Assembly: GCA_964419225.1 (NCBI GenBank)
Contig: CAYQPF010000005.1
Location: forward strand, 23,837-87,836
Length of the DNA: 64,000 nt
Reading direction: 5' to 3'
Origin: CAYQPF01 sp964419225
GTDB taxonomy: Bacteria > Cloacimonadota > Cloacimonadia > Cloacimonadales > CAYQPF01
A program made the position numbers and the translations under genes. Under the pieces are notes generated by a model. That model was not told the origin of the DNA and did no database searches. It saw nothing but the letters and a program-made list of their open reading frames with translations. Positions 26,618 to 34,606 of the stretch are shown in pieces; position 1 is the stretch's first letter, and every line of letters starts with the position of its first letter.

Positions 26618-28999
26618 ATGAAATCTGTAATCATATTGGTTGATGATGAGAAAATTGTATTGGACAGTTTAAAGACTGAGCTTAAGCAAAGATTGACCAA
26701 TCAGAAGATGGAAACAGCTGAGAGCGGAATGGAAGCTCTGGAATTAATAGAAGAACTGCAGGAAGAAGGCTATCAAATACCGCTTATTATTACAGATTAT
26801 ATTATGCCGGACATAAAAGGAGACGAATTTCTGGCACGAGCTCATCTTATTCTTCCTTTTTCATTAAAGATAATGCTGACTGGGCAGGCAGATCTTCAAG
26901 CAGTTGGGAATGCTGTTAACAAAGCGAATTTATACAGGTTTATTTCCAAGCCCTGGGATTCTCAGGATTTAGTTCTGACAGTTCAGGAAGCTTTAAAAAG
27001 TTATGAGCAAACCATTCAATTAGCTCAAAAAACCAGGGAATTGGAGAAATTAAATTCCGAGTTGGAAATGCGGGTGGTTGAGCGTACAGAAGAATTAAGG
27101 ATAGTTTCAGATCAAGTGGCCAATTTATTGAATAATGCAGATGAGGGCTTTTTAAGTTTTGGAGCGGATTTGGTTATAGAAGAAGTCTTCAGCAGGCAGT
27201 GTCTGTCTTTTTTCCAGGAGCAGATCGCAGGAAAAAAGTTTCCTTATTTAATAACTGATCAGGCAAAAGAACAGTTTTTTTTGGAAGAAATACTCACAGA
27301 TATTCTAAATGGTAACAATCCAAATCAAACACCTATTTTTCTTTCACTTTTACCGGCAAAAGTAACTCTAGCTGAAAAAACACTTTCTTTAAAATACAAA
27401 TTGTTGGAGCAAGAGAACATCCTTAAAATGATGGTCATTGTATCTGATATAACTGAAAAAATTCATTTGCAAAACAAGTTGGAACAGGAGCATCAGCATT
27501 TGAGAATGATCTTGAAAGCCATAAATCAGATCAATGATTTTCAGGATTTAAGGCAGGATTTCAAGCATTTTCTGGAGATAGATTTCCTGGAGTACAGAAA
27601 TATACTCTCTTCTGAAAAAGCACTTCAGGCCATTTATTTGAGAATACATACTTACAAGGGTTTATTCGCTCAATTTGAGATTATACCTATGGTTAATGTT
27701 CTGCATGAGATTGAAACTGATATTGGCATCTGGATGAATAATGCACAGGCTGAAGAAAAAATCCAGAAATTTGAAATCACAATTTTGTCCGAATGCTGGC
27801 ATAAAGTTGAGCAGACCATCCAAAATGCAGTGGGTAAGTCGCTTCAGCTGAATCAGGAGACGAAAGTTCAGCAGGAACAAAGAGTTAAGGGAGTTTTTGA
27901 CAGATTAACAAATTTTCTGCCTGAATGTTATCATGATCTTTTACAGGAACAGCAAATGATTCTTAAACTGGTTCCGATCCAGAATCTTTTCAATATGATC
28001 CCCGGGTATCTGGAAGAATTAGCCAACAGATTGGAAAAACCGATTTATGATGTAATAATTGAGGGAGAGGAAATTCTGGTTGATCCCTTTTACTATACCG
28101 ATTTTACCAAATCACTTATCCATGTTTTTAGGAATGCAGTATATCATGGCATAGAAGACCTTGAACGCAGAATAGAATTGCACAAGAATGAGCTTGGTGT
28201 TATCAAATGTAATATCAAACAGGCGGATAACTTCCTGATAATAACAATATCTGACGATGGAAAGGGGCTTGATCCGGTTAAAATATATGCCAAAGCCAGG
28301 GAAATGAAGTTGATCTCAGAAGATAGGGATTTTGATAATCAGGAAATAATGCAGTTAATTTTCTCTCCGGGTTTTTCTACTGCAGAAGAAGTGAGTACTA
28401 TTTCCGGAAGAGGAGTTGGACTGGCATCGGTTAAAGAAGAATTGCACAAACTGCAGGGAGAGGTTGATATTCAATCTGTTCCTGATCAGGGTACAACTTT
28501 TGTTTTTAAACTTCCTATGGTTCAGTCAAAGTATTTGAATTCTCTTACAGCAGAGAGTTTATTAAAGGATTTTTCGGAAAAGACTGTTAAGTTCATGTCA
28601 GATCACTATAGTTTGAGTTTATTAAGTGAAATTCCGGTTGATAGTGAATATCAATGGCTGGACGACAATATTATCATGTTTCTGAAAGGACAGTTAAATT
28701 CTGTGCTGATTTGCAGTTTAAATTCCGAGTTGTCTGATTATCTGGCTAAAGAATCTAAGATAGAGTTTGAAGCAGATGATTTCGAGTTAATTAAAGAAGA
28801 GAATATCAAAGAAATAATCAATATCATTATGGGCAATGTGTTAGTGGAATTAGGTGAAGCAGTGCAATTCGTCCATTTCAGTATTCCGCTTTTAATAAAG
28901 AGCGGGGAATTTCAGAATCCTCAAATTTTAGATAATCTTGTTGCCAGCAAACTCAGATTTAAAGATTTTGTCATGCAAATAGCCTTATTAAGATTATAG
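26618..28999 (+). CDS. REC-PAS-Hpt-HATPase-CheX-like signalling fusion
   Basis: The 793-residue soluble protein begins with a receiver domain (phosphoacceptor D60 in LIITDYIMPD, FISKPWD near 110). A coiled coil (about 130-165) and a PAS-like segment (about 170-290) follow. An Hpt domain has the phosphorylatable H344 in RIHTYKG. A CheA-type ATPase domain (about 480-640) shows HVFRNAVYHGIED, ISDDGKGLD and GRGVGLASV. The last 130 residues resemble CheX/CheC (ENIKEIINIIMGNVLVELGEAV), a phosphatase or adaptor fold. No CheW-like domain is seen, so it is not an ordinary CheA. A CheY-like gene follows after 8 bases and is the likely partner. Confidence 0.8.
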   Translation: MKSVIILVDDEKIVLDSLKTELKQRLTNQKMETAESGMEALELIEELQEEGYQIPLIITDYIMPDIKGDEFLARAHLILPFSLKIMLTGQADLQAVGNAVNKANLYRFISKPWDSQDLVLTVQEALKSYEQTIQLAQKTRELEKLNSELEMRVVERTEELRIVSDQVANLLNNADEGFLSFGADLVIEEVFSRQCLSFFQEQIAGKKFPYLITDQAKEQFFLEEILTDILNGNNPNQTPIFLSLLPAKVTLAEKTLSLKYKLLEQENILKMMVIVSDITEKIHLQNKLEQEHQHLRMILKAINQINDFQDLRQDFKHFLEIDFLEYRNILSSEKALQAIYLRIHTYKGLFAQFEIIPMVNVLHEIETDIGIWMNNAQAEEKIQKFEITILSECWHKVEQTIQNAVGKSLQLNQETKVQQEQRVKGVFDRLTNFLPECYHDLLQEQQMILKLVPIQNLFNMIPGYLEELANRLEKPIYDVIIEGEEILVDPFYYTDFTKSLIHVFRNAVYHGIEDLERRIELHKNELGVIKCNIKQADNFLIITISDDGKGLDPVKIYAKAREMKLISEDRDFDNQEIMQLIFSPGFSTAEEVSTISGRGVGLASVKEELHKLQGEVDIQSVPDQGTTFVFKLPMVQSKYLNSLTAESLLKDFSEKTVKFMSDHYSLSLLSEIPVDSEYQWLDDNIIMFLKGQLNSVLICSLNSELSDYLAKESKIEFEADDFELIKEENIKEIINIIMGNVLVELGEAVQFVHFSIPLLIKSGEFQNPQILDNLVASKLRFKDFVMQIALLRL

Positions 29000-29007
29000 G
29001 GGTAAAG

Positions 29008-29376
29008 ATGGATAATATACTCAGAATAGTTATTGCTGATGATGCGATGATTATGCGGCGAAATCTGTCAGTCATATTCACTGAGGCAGGATATCAGGTA
29101 GTAGGAGAGGCAAAGAATGGCGTTGAAGCTTTGAATTTGTATCGAAAATTCAAACCCGATCTGATCACCCTGGATATAAATATGCCGATAATGAATGGAA
29201 TCGAAGCATTGAAAGCAATAAAAGAAGAATTTCCGAAGGCTAAGGTAATCATGATCAGTTCACAGGGGCAGGAACATCTGGTCTATGAAGCGATCAAAGC
29301 CGGAGCGGTTAATTTCCTGCTTAAGCCGGTTGTAACAGCAAAGGTATTACAGGTAGTAAGAGAAATAATTGGCTGA
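29008..29376 (+). CDS. CheY-like single-domain response regulator
   Basis: The 122-residue protein is a stand-alone receiver. It has the acidic pair DD (11-12), phosphoacceptor D56 in LDINMPIMNG, the switch region MISSQG and the conserved lysine in LLKPV. It has no output domain, so it acts by protein contact, as CheY does. It lies 8 bases after the REC-Hpt-HATPase fusion and probably takes phosphate from it; the CheX-like tail of that protein could in turn dephosphorylate it. No flagellar genes are in the window. Confidence 0.9.
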   Translation: MDNILRIVIADDAMIMRRNLSVIFTEAGYQVVGEAKNGVEALNLYRKFKPDLITLDINMPIMNGIEALKAIKEEFPKAKVIMISSQGQEHLVYEAIKAGAVNFLLKPVVTAKVLQVVREIIG

Positions 29377-29513
29377 TTTGACACTTGATATAAAAATGAC
29401 TTCTCATGATGAAAAAATCATATCTTGACATTCTTGAAAATAAATCCAAGATATACTAAATAGTAAAAGTGAATAATGGGTATGCACTTGAGTAATAAAA
29501 GTGAGGGCAAAAT

Positions 29514-32500
29514 ATGAGTAAAATTGAGGCAAAAAAATCTCTCAATAAAGGGATTATTTGGTTAGGAACCCTCATTTTACTTTTAACCTGGAGCATAACT
29601 TTGCTGGTTATACATGCTGACAGACATCTCGTTATTACCCGTGCCCAAAAAGAATCCGACAATCTGGCAGTTGTTCTGGAAAAACATATTTCCGGAACTT
29701 TTATGCAAATAGAGAACTCTTTGTTTTCTTTACAACGCCTCTGGGAGTCGGGGCTAAATACAAAAGAAACGCATAACATGTTTCGGAATTTTGTTGATTC
29801 CAGACCTGATTTGTTTAATTTAATTTCTATCATTGATGCTCAGGGAAATGTTGTTTTAACTAATCAGGATATTCCCAAATCATCTTACAGCGGTGACAGA
29901 CCTTTTTTTCTTTATCACAAACAGAATGTTGAGCGAAGTATTCGTATTGGAAGCCCAATACTTGGAAGAGTAACAGGTAAATGGTATATTCCGGTCAGCA
30001 TGCGATTGCAAAATGCTGAAGGAAAATTCTCTGGTGTTCTTTTGGCATCCATAAATCCATATTACTTTTCTGCAATCTTTCAGAAAGTTAAACTTGGCAA
30101 GCAATCTTTGATCTGTCTGGCTGATTCATCCGGAATAATTTATAGCGGAATATCAGGTGAAAATAAAGTTGATTTGAATAAGAAAAACCCTGATCTAAGA
30201 GCTTCTGGTTTTACCGTGGATAATAAGCCAAATTCCAAAATTAATATTCATGAAATAGAAGGAGTTAAGAGAATATACAGTAAGGCTTTCATTAAAGAAC
30301 AAAAAATGTTTGTAATGGTAGCTATCGGTTTGGAAGAACGGTTACAAGATTCAAATCTAAGAGTGTTTCTTCTCCTTTTTATTCAAACATTGATCTCAAT
30401 TTTGATTATCTTTTTTTTCTTGCGATTACATAAATCAATTCTTGCTAAAGAACAAATTGTTATTGAATTGGATAGTTATTTTACAGCAGCTTTAGACCTG
30501 CTATGTATCGCAGATATGAAAGGAAATTTCATCCGGGTGAATAAAGAGTGGGAAAATGTGCTGGGTTATAATATAGAAGAACTAAGAATAAAGAACATTC
30601 TTGATTTTGTGCATCCTGATGATCTTCAATCAACTCTAAATGTAATGGCTATACTGGAAAGACAAGAGAAAGTCCCAATTTTTACTAATAGCTATCGCTG
30701 TAAAAATGGATCATTTCGCTTTATTGAATGGAGTTTTACTCCAAAAAGTACATTTATTTATGCGGTAGCACGAGATATTACAGAACAAAAAAAAGTGGAA
30801 GAAGAATTAATAAAAGCCAAAGGAATTGCCGAGGAAAATGAAACTCGTTTCAAGGCACTGCACAATGCATCTTTTGGAGGTATAGCGATACATGACAAAG
30901 GAATAATTTTAGACTGTAATCAGGGTCTTTCAGAATTAACAGGCTATTCTTTTGATGAGCTCATTGGCATGGATGGGTTACTTTTGATTTCGGAAAAGTC
31001 ACGCGAATTAGTTAGGAATAATATTCTGAATCAATATCAAAAGCCCTATGAAGCATATGGAGTACGGAAAGGTGGAGAAGAATATCCTCTTCGGATTGAA
31101 GCAAGAGAAATTCCTTTTAAAGGAAAGCAGGTTCGGGTGGTTGAATTTAGAAATATCTCAGAGCAAAAAAGAGCAGAAGAAGCTTTGTATCAAAGTGAAA
31201 AACTGGCACTAACTGTTATCGAAAACTCGTCTATCGGTGTTTCCGTGCGATCTAATACCGGACAACTTCTGTTATATAATCAGGCTTGGATCGACCTTTG
31301 GGAAAAAAGCGAGGAAAGTCTAAAAGAAGATTTAAAACCCCGGACAAAGCTATTATTCAATGAAAAAGATGAATACTATACTCCGCATCAGGATGGTGTC
31401 CGCCGTGTTTATATGCAGGGTGGGGATTATACTATTCCGGAGATGCAGACTACCGGCAAGTTCAGTAAATCCGGTCAACCGCGATACGTTAGCCAATATT
31501 TCAACGGAATTGTGAATAAGGAAGGAGTGGTTGAACGGGTTGTAATTCTGTCCACCGACATAACCAAAAGTAAAATTGCCGAGCAGGAAAAAGAAAAACT
31601 GCAGGCTCAATTAAATCAATCTCAAAAAATGGAATCTGTCGGACGCTTGGCAGGTGGTATTGCTCATGATTTCAATAATATGCTTGGAGTGATTTTAGGA
31701 TATACTGAACTTATCCTGATGAAAATCAATTCTTCACATCCTTTCTATGTAAATTTACTCGAAATCAGTAAAGCAGCCGAGCATTCTGCCAATTTGACCA
31801 CTCAGCTTTTAGCTTTTGCCCGCAAGCAGACCATCAGCCCTGTAATTATGGATTTGAACGAAGCTGTGGGTGGAATGAATAAAATGCTAAGCCGGCTTAT
31901 TGGAGAAGACACCAAACTGGCTTGGATTCCCTGTGCAAATCCTGTTATGGTGGAAGTTGATCCTACGCAAATTGACCAAATTCTGGCAAATCTTTGCCTT
32001 AATGCCAAGGATGCCATCATTAACAAAAGTAATGGTCAGATAACTATTGAGACGGAAATTGTGTTTTTAGATGAAAACTTCTGTGCTTCCCATATGGGAT
32101 ATTTCCCTGGAGAATATGTCCAACTGACAGTCAGTGATAATGGTTGCGGTATGGATAAAGAAGCCTTGAAGCATTTATTTGAACCTTTCTTTACGACCAA
32201 GGATGTTGGCAAGGGTACGGGACTGGGTCTGGCAACAGTTTATGGCATTGTAAAACAAAATAATGGTTATATAGATGTTTATAGTGAGGTTGGAGTTGGA
32301 ACAGCTTTCAAGATTTACTGGCCGAGAGTGATCAGTGAATCGGAAAAAGTAGTGAAAACACAGCCTGAGAAAAGAGTTATGAAAGGCAATGAGACAATTT
32401 TGCTGGTGGAAGACGAAAAAACTCTCTTAAAAATGACTTCAAATATGCTCCAATTGTATGGTTATCAGGTATTGGCTACATCTGTTCCCGGAGATGCGGT

Positions 32501-32753
32501 GCAATTAGCCAGAGAGTATAAAGGCAAAATTCATCTTCTGCTTACAGATATAATAATGCCGGAAATGAATGGCAGTGATTTAGCCCTGCAAATTAAAGCT
32601 ATCAAAAAAGATATCAAACAATTATTCATGTCCGGTTATACAGCCAATGTTATTGCCCAGCACGGAGTCTTGGAAAAGGGAGTTAATTTTATCCAGAAGC
32701 CCTTCAAAACAGAGGATCTGGTTATAAAAATCCGGGAAGTGTTGGATAATTGA
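29514..32753 (+). CDS. membrane hybrid sensor histidine kinase
   Basis: The 1079-residue kinase has two membrane segments (about 13-33 and 283-303) enclosing a Cache-like periplasmic sensor domain (DRPFFLYHKQN, LGRVTGKWYIPVSMRL). Three PAS domains follow at about 320-430, 440-555 and 560-690. The HisKA domain holds H718 in GGIAHDFNN. The HATPase domain has DNGCGMDKE and GKGTGLGLATVYG, and a C-terminal receiver has D1012 in LLTDIIMPEMNG. It probably senses a small extracellular molecule and passes phosphate on through its receiver. A phosphotransfer partner is not evident, though the Hpt domain at 26618-28999 is a candidate. Confidence 0.93.
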   Translation: MSKIEAKKSLNKGIIWLGTLILLLTWSITLLVIHADRHLVITRAQKESDNLAVVLEKHISGTFMQIENSLFSLQRLWESGLNTKETHNMFRNFVDSRPDLFNLISIIDAQGNVVLTNQDIPKSSYSGDRPFFLYHKQNVERSIRIGSPILGRVTGKWYIPVSMRLQNAEGKFSGVLLASINPYYFSAIFQKVKLGKQSLICLADSSGIIYSGISGENKVDLNKKNPDLRASGFTVDNKPNSKINIHEIEGVKRIYSKAFIKEQKMFVMVAIGLEERLQDSNLRVFLLLFIQTLISILIIFFFLRLHKSILAKEQIVIELDSYFTAALDLLCIADMKGNFIRVNKEWENVLGYNIEELRIKNILDFVHPDDLQSTLNVMAILERQEKVPIFTNSYRCKNGSFRFIEWSFTPKSTFIYAVARDITEQKKVEEELIKAKGIAEENETRFKALHNASFGGIAIHDKGIILDCNQGLSELTGYSFDELIGMDGLLLISEKSRELVRNNILNQYQKPYEAYGVRKGGEEYPLRIEAREIPFKGKQVRVVEFRNISEQKRAEEALYQSEKLALTVIENSSIGVSVRSNTGQLLLYNQAWIDLWEKSEESLKEDLKPRTKLLFNEKDEYYTPHQDGVRRVYMQGGDYTIPEMQTTGKFSKSGQPRYVSQYFNGIVNKEGVVERVVILSTDITKSKIAEQEKEKLQAQLNQSQKMESVGRLAGGIAHDFNNMLGVILGYTELILMKINSSHPFYVNLLEISKAAEHSANLTTQLLAFARKQTISPVIMDLNEAVGGMNKMLSRLIGEDTKLAWIPCANPVMVEVDPTQIDQILANLCLNAKDAIINKSNGQITIETEIVFLDENFCASHMGYFPGEYVQLTVSDNGCGMDKEALKHLFEPFFTTKDVGKGTGLGLATVYGIVKQNNGYIDVYSEVGVGTAFKIYWPRVISESEKVVKTQPEKRVMKGNETILLVEDEKTLLKMTSNMLQLYGYQVLATSVPGDAVQLAREYKGKIHLLLTDIIMPEMNGSDLALQIKAIKKDIKQLFMSGYTANVIAQHGVLEKGVNFIQKPFKTEDLVIKIREVLDN

Positions 32754-32754
32754 G

Positions 32755-32795
32755 ATGGACTATATGGACCAGATGGACTTTATGGACAAAATATA
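32755..32795. repeat. degenerate 9-bp array, locus B
   Basis: Units ATGGACTAT-ATGGACCAG-ATGGACTTT-ATGGACAAA start 2 bases after the histidine kinase stop. It is followed by AAACCCGCAGGCAAGTA (32806-32822), and the same 17-base stretch recurs after the array at 48139-48201. The spacing and order point to a composite element. Confidence 0.65.
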
Positions 32796-32847
32796 GGTGG
32801 AAACCAAACCCGCAGGCAAGTACTAAGGTGCAAGAAGGTTGGTAGTT

Positions 32848-33309
32848 ATGAATAGGAAAAGAATGCAAAAGAAAACTTTTCTTAAATTATATCGAGCAGT
32901 ATTAATACTCTCAGTTTTAGCGATAATCAGTGCATTTCAATTAGAGTATGGTTTTGTTTTGTTCCATAAGCTTGAATCATATAACATTGTTGATAGAGGA
33001 CAAAAAACTCAGATCATCTTATATAAATCCAATCCAATTTCGTATATATTAAAGATAAATACAAAAGATGAAGAGAAAACCATTTATCTTGATTATAAGA
33101 GTAAAGAGGCATATTTTCCTAACAGATACGCTTTTTCTATTACCAATCGTTTTCTTATTTGGCACAAACATGACCTTTGTCAGGTTTTAGTGGATGATGG
33201 AGTAAAAGCAGAGGGTTATAATTACTATTGGAACGAAAAGGATCTGGTTCTAAATTTTGAATCGTACAGTGAGCGGGGAATAAGGATAAGCAATTCGGTT
33301 TTTGAATAG
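32848..33309 (+). CDS. small membrane-anchored orphan protein
   Basis: The 153-residue product has one N-terminal membrane segment (about 13-31, RAVLILSVLAIISAF) and a soluble part with alternating hydrophobic residues, probably beta-rich (TIYLDYKSKEAYFP). No domain is recognised. ATG 32848 is preferred over TTG 32839 because AAGGTTGG precedes it. It is flanked by repeats on both sides, which is typical of recently acquired or fast-evolving genes here. Confidence 0.55.
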   Translation: MNRKRMQKKTFLKLYRAVLILSVLAIISAFQLEYGFVLFHKLESYNIVDRGQKTQIILYKSNPISYILKINTKDEEKTIYLDYKSKEAYFPNRYAFSITNRFLIWHKHDLCQVLVDDGVKAEGYNYYWNEKDLVLNFESYSERGIRISNSVFE

Positions 33310-33424
33310 TTCATTAGAAAGAAGATGGGGCTTAAGCTTTGCATACAATATGAGATTTGTTATCTTAAACCTCTACTGCACAATCCGGCTCAAATTATCA
33401 AGGTAATAAGAATGCAATAATCTT

Positions 33425-33506
33425 TCATCCTGCCGGATGAGGGAGTTTGGATATTTTGTACATGCAGTTAAAACTGCAAGCTAAATTCTTATGTCCTGCC
33501 GGACAT
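33425..33506. repeat. composite palindromic element, copy 2 (inverted)
   Basis: Hairpins TCATCC-TGCC-GGATGA (33425-33440), TGCAGTT-AA-AACTGCA (33463-33478) and ATGTCC-TGCC-GGACAT (33491-33506) repeat, in reverse order, the three hairpins at 3808-3886. The 33310-33920 stretch holds this element, a short 10-base array at 33561-33600, and AT-rich sequence with a candidate promoter near its end; I see no gene. Confidence 0.65.
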
Positions 33507-33560
33507 GGAGATGGTTGTATACTGCGGTATGAAAAGGACTGCAGGGGCATTGTTTACACA

Positions 33561-33600
33561 GACTTGCACTGACTAACAAGGACGATCACGGACAAGAGAA
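33561..33600. repeat. short 10-base periodic array
   Basis: Four consecutive 10-base units each begin with GAC: GACTTGCACT, GACTAACAAG, GACGATCACG, GACAAGAGAA. The units are degenerate. The period differs from the 9-base arrays elsewhere, so it is either an unrelated decayed repeat or a shifted relative. Confidence 0.4.
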
Positions 33601-33826
33601 GAGATCGGAAGGTGGTGTTGCAGATGTGTTTACATCAGGAGGGCTGACGTGGGAGTCTGCCCCTACAGGAATTAGCGGACATTATTCGTATATTTTGTCG
33701 GGCATTAAAAGTAAATTCACAACATTATCCTATTAATTGGATTAAAAATGATAAAAGCTAATTAGAGAAACACGCTATTATAAATATTTTCGAATATTTT
33801 TGACAAAAAAAGACAGGTTTATTAAT

Positions 33827-33854
33827 TTGTTAAGTTGAGGGATAGTGTTATAAT
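33827..33854 (+). promoter_or_regulatory. candidate promoter for the HTH-EIIA/glnA operon
   Basis: TTGTTA (33827-33832) and TATAAT (33849-33854) are 16 bases apart. The -10 matches the consensus exactly. The 5' leader would be about 60 bases. No operator could be identified with confidence. Confidence 0.4.
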
Positions 33855-33920
33855 ATAACTATATTGTAACTTGTGATTTAGGTAAATAATGATAATTAAA
33901 AAATAAATTAGGAGGAACTC

Positions 33921-34583
33921 ATGACTAAAAAGCTAATAACTGTCATAGAGGCTGCCAAGTTTCTCAAAGTCAATGAGGCTGTTATTGATGAGATGATCAA
34001 GGCGGGGACATTTAGTTCCGAAAAAGCTGGGAAAACTGTAAAAATCGACAAGAATCAGCTTGATGAATGGTTATCCAATCTCAATGATACTGAAGAAAAG
34101 TATCTTGCAAAAAACAGAACTGTCTGCCGTTTTCAGGATTATTTCCGAGCTGACAGCATAACTTTGGATTTTGATGCTGATAATAAGTATGAATCCATTG
34201 GGTTTATGTCCAAGAAAGCCAAGGAAATCAAATTGGTCAGAGATCACATCTGGTTATATGAAGTTGTATTGGCGAGAGAAGAATTGGTTTCCACTGCTGT
34301 AGGTAAAGGAGTTGCTTTACTGCATCCACGCCATATGCACCCCACTAAGATTAAAACTCCTTCCATCCTTTTTGCCAGATCCAAAGAAGGTGTAGAGTTT
34401 GATGCTCCGGATAACAAACCTGTCCGTCTGTTCTTCATGCTGCTTTTGCACAATGATAAACAGCATCTCTTTTCCTTATCCTATATCTCTAAATTACTCA
34501 TGAATGAGAAGAATCTGGAGAGATTACTTACAGTAACGACTAATGAAGAAATTGTCAGCATCCTTAGCGGTGAAGAAAACTAA
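33921..34583 (+). CDS. excisionase-type HTH fused to EIIA(Ntr)-like PTS domain
   Basis: The 220-residue protein starts with a MerR/excisionase-like helix-turn-helix (about 5-52, TVIEAAKFLKVNEAVIDEMI and VKIDKNQLDEWL). A PTS EIIA type-2 domain (about 70-215) follows. The active-site histidine equivalent is H135 in GVALLHPRH, where most relatives have a P-H. PtsN-type EIIA proteins regulate nitrogen and potassium functions rather than sugar uptake. The gene lies 23 bases before glutamine synthetase on the same strand, with AGGAGG before its ATG. A transcriptional role on glnA is inferred from the fusion and context. Confidence 0.85.
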   Translation: MTKKLITVIEAAKFLKVNEAVIDEMIKAGTFSSEKAGKTVKIDKNQLDEWLSNLNDTEEKYLAKNRTVCRFQDYFRADSITLDFDADNKYESIGFMSKKAKEIKLVRDHIWLYEVVLAREELVSTAVGKGVALLHPRHMHPTKIKTPSILFARSKEGVEFDAPDNKPVRLFFMLLLHNDKQHLFSLSYISKLLMNEKNLERLLTVTTNEEIVSILSGEEN

Positions 34584-34606
34584 AAAATTTTGGGAGGATT
34601 TAAATA

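Noticed and set aside
33640..33680. GGGCTGACGTGGGAGTCTGCCCC stretch as a terminator or small RNA
   Set aside because: The stem is imperfect and no promoter or T-run is near; it looks like a decayed intergenic repeat.
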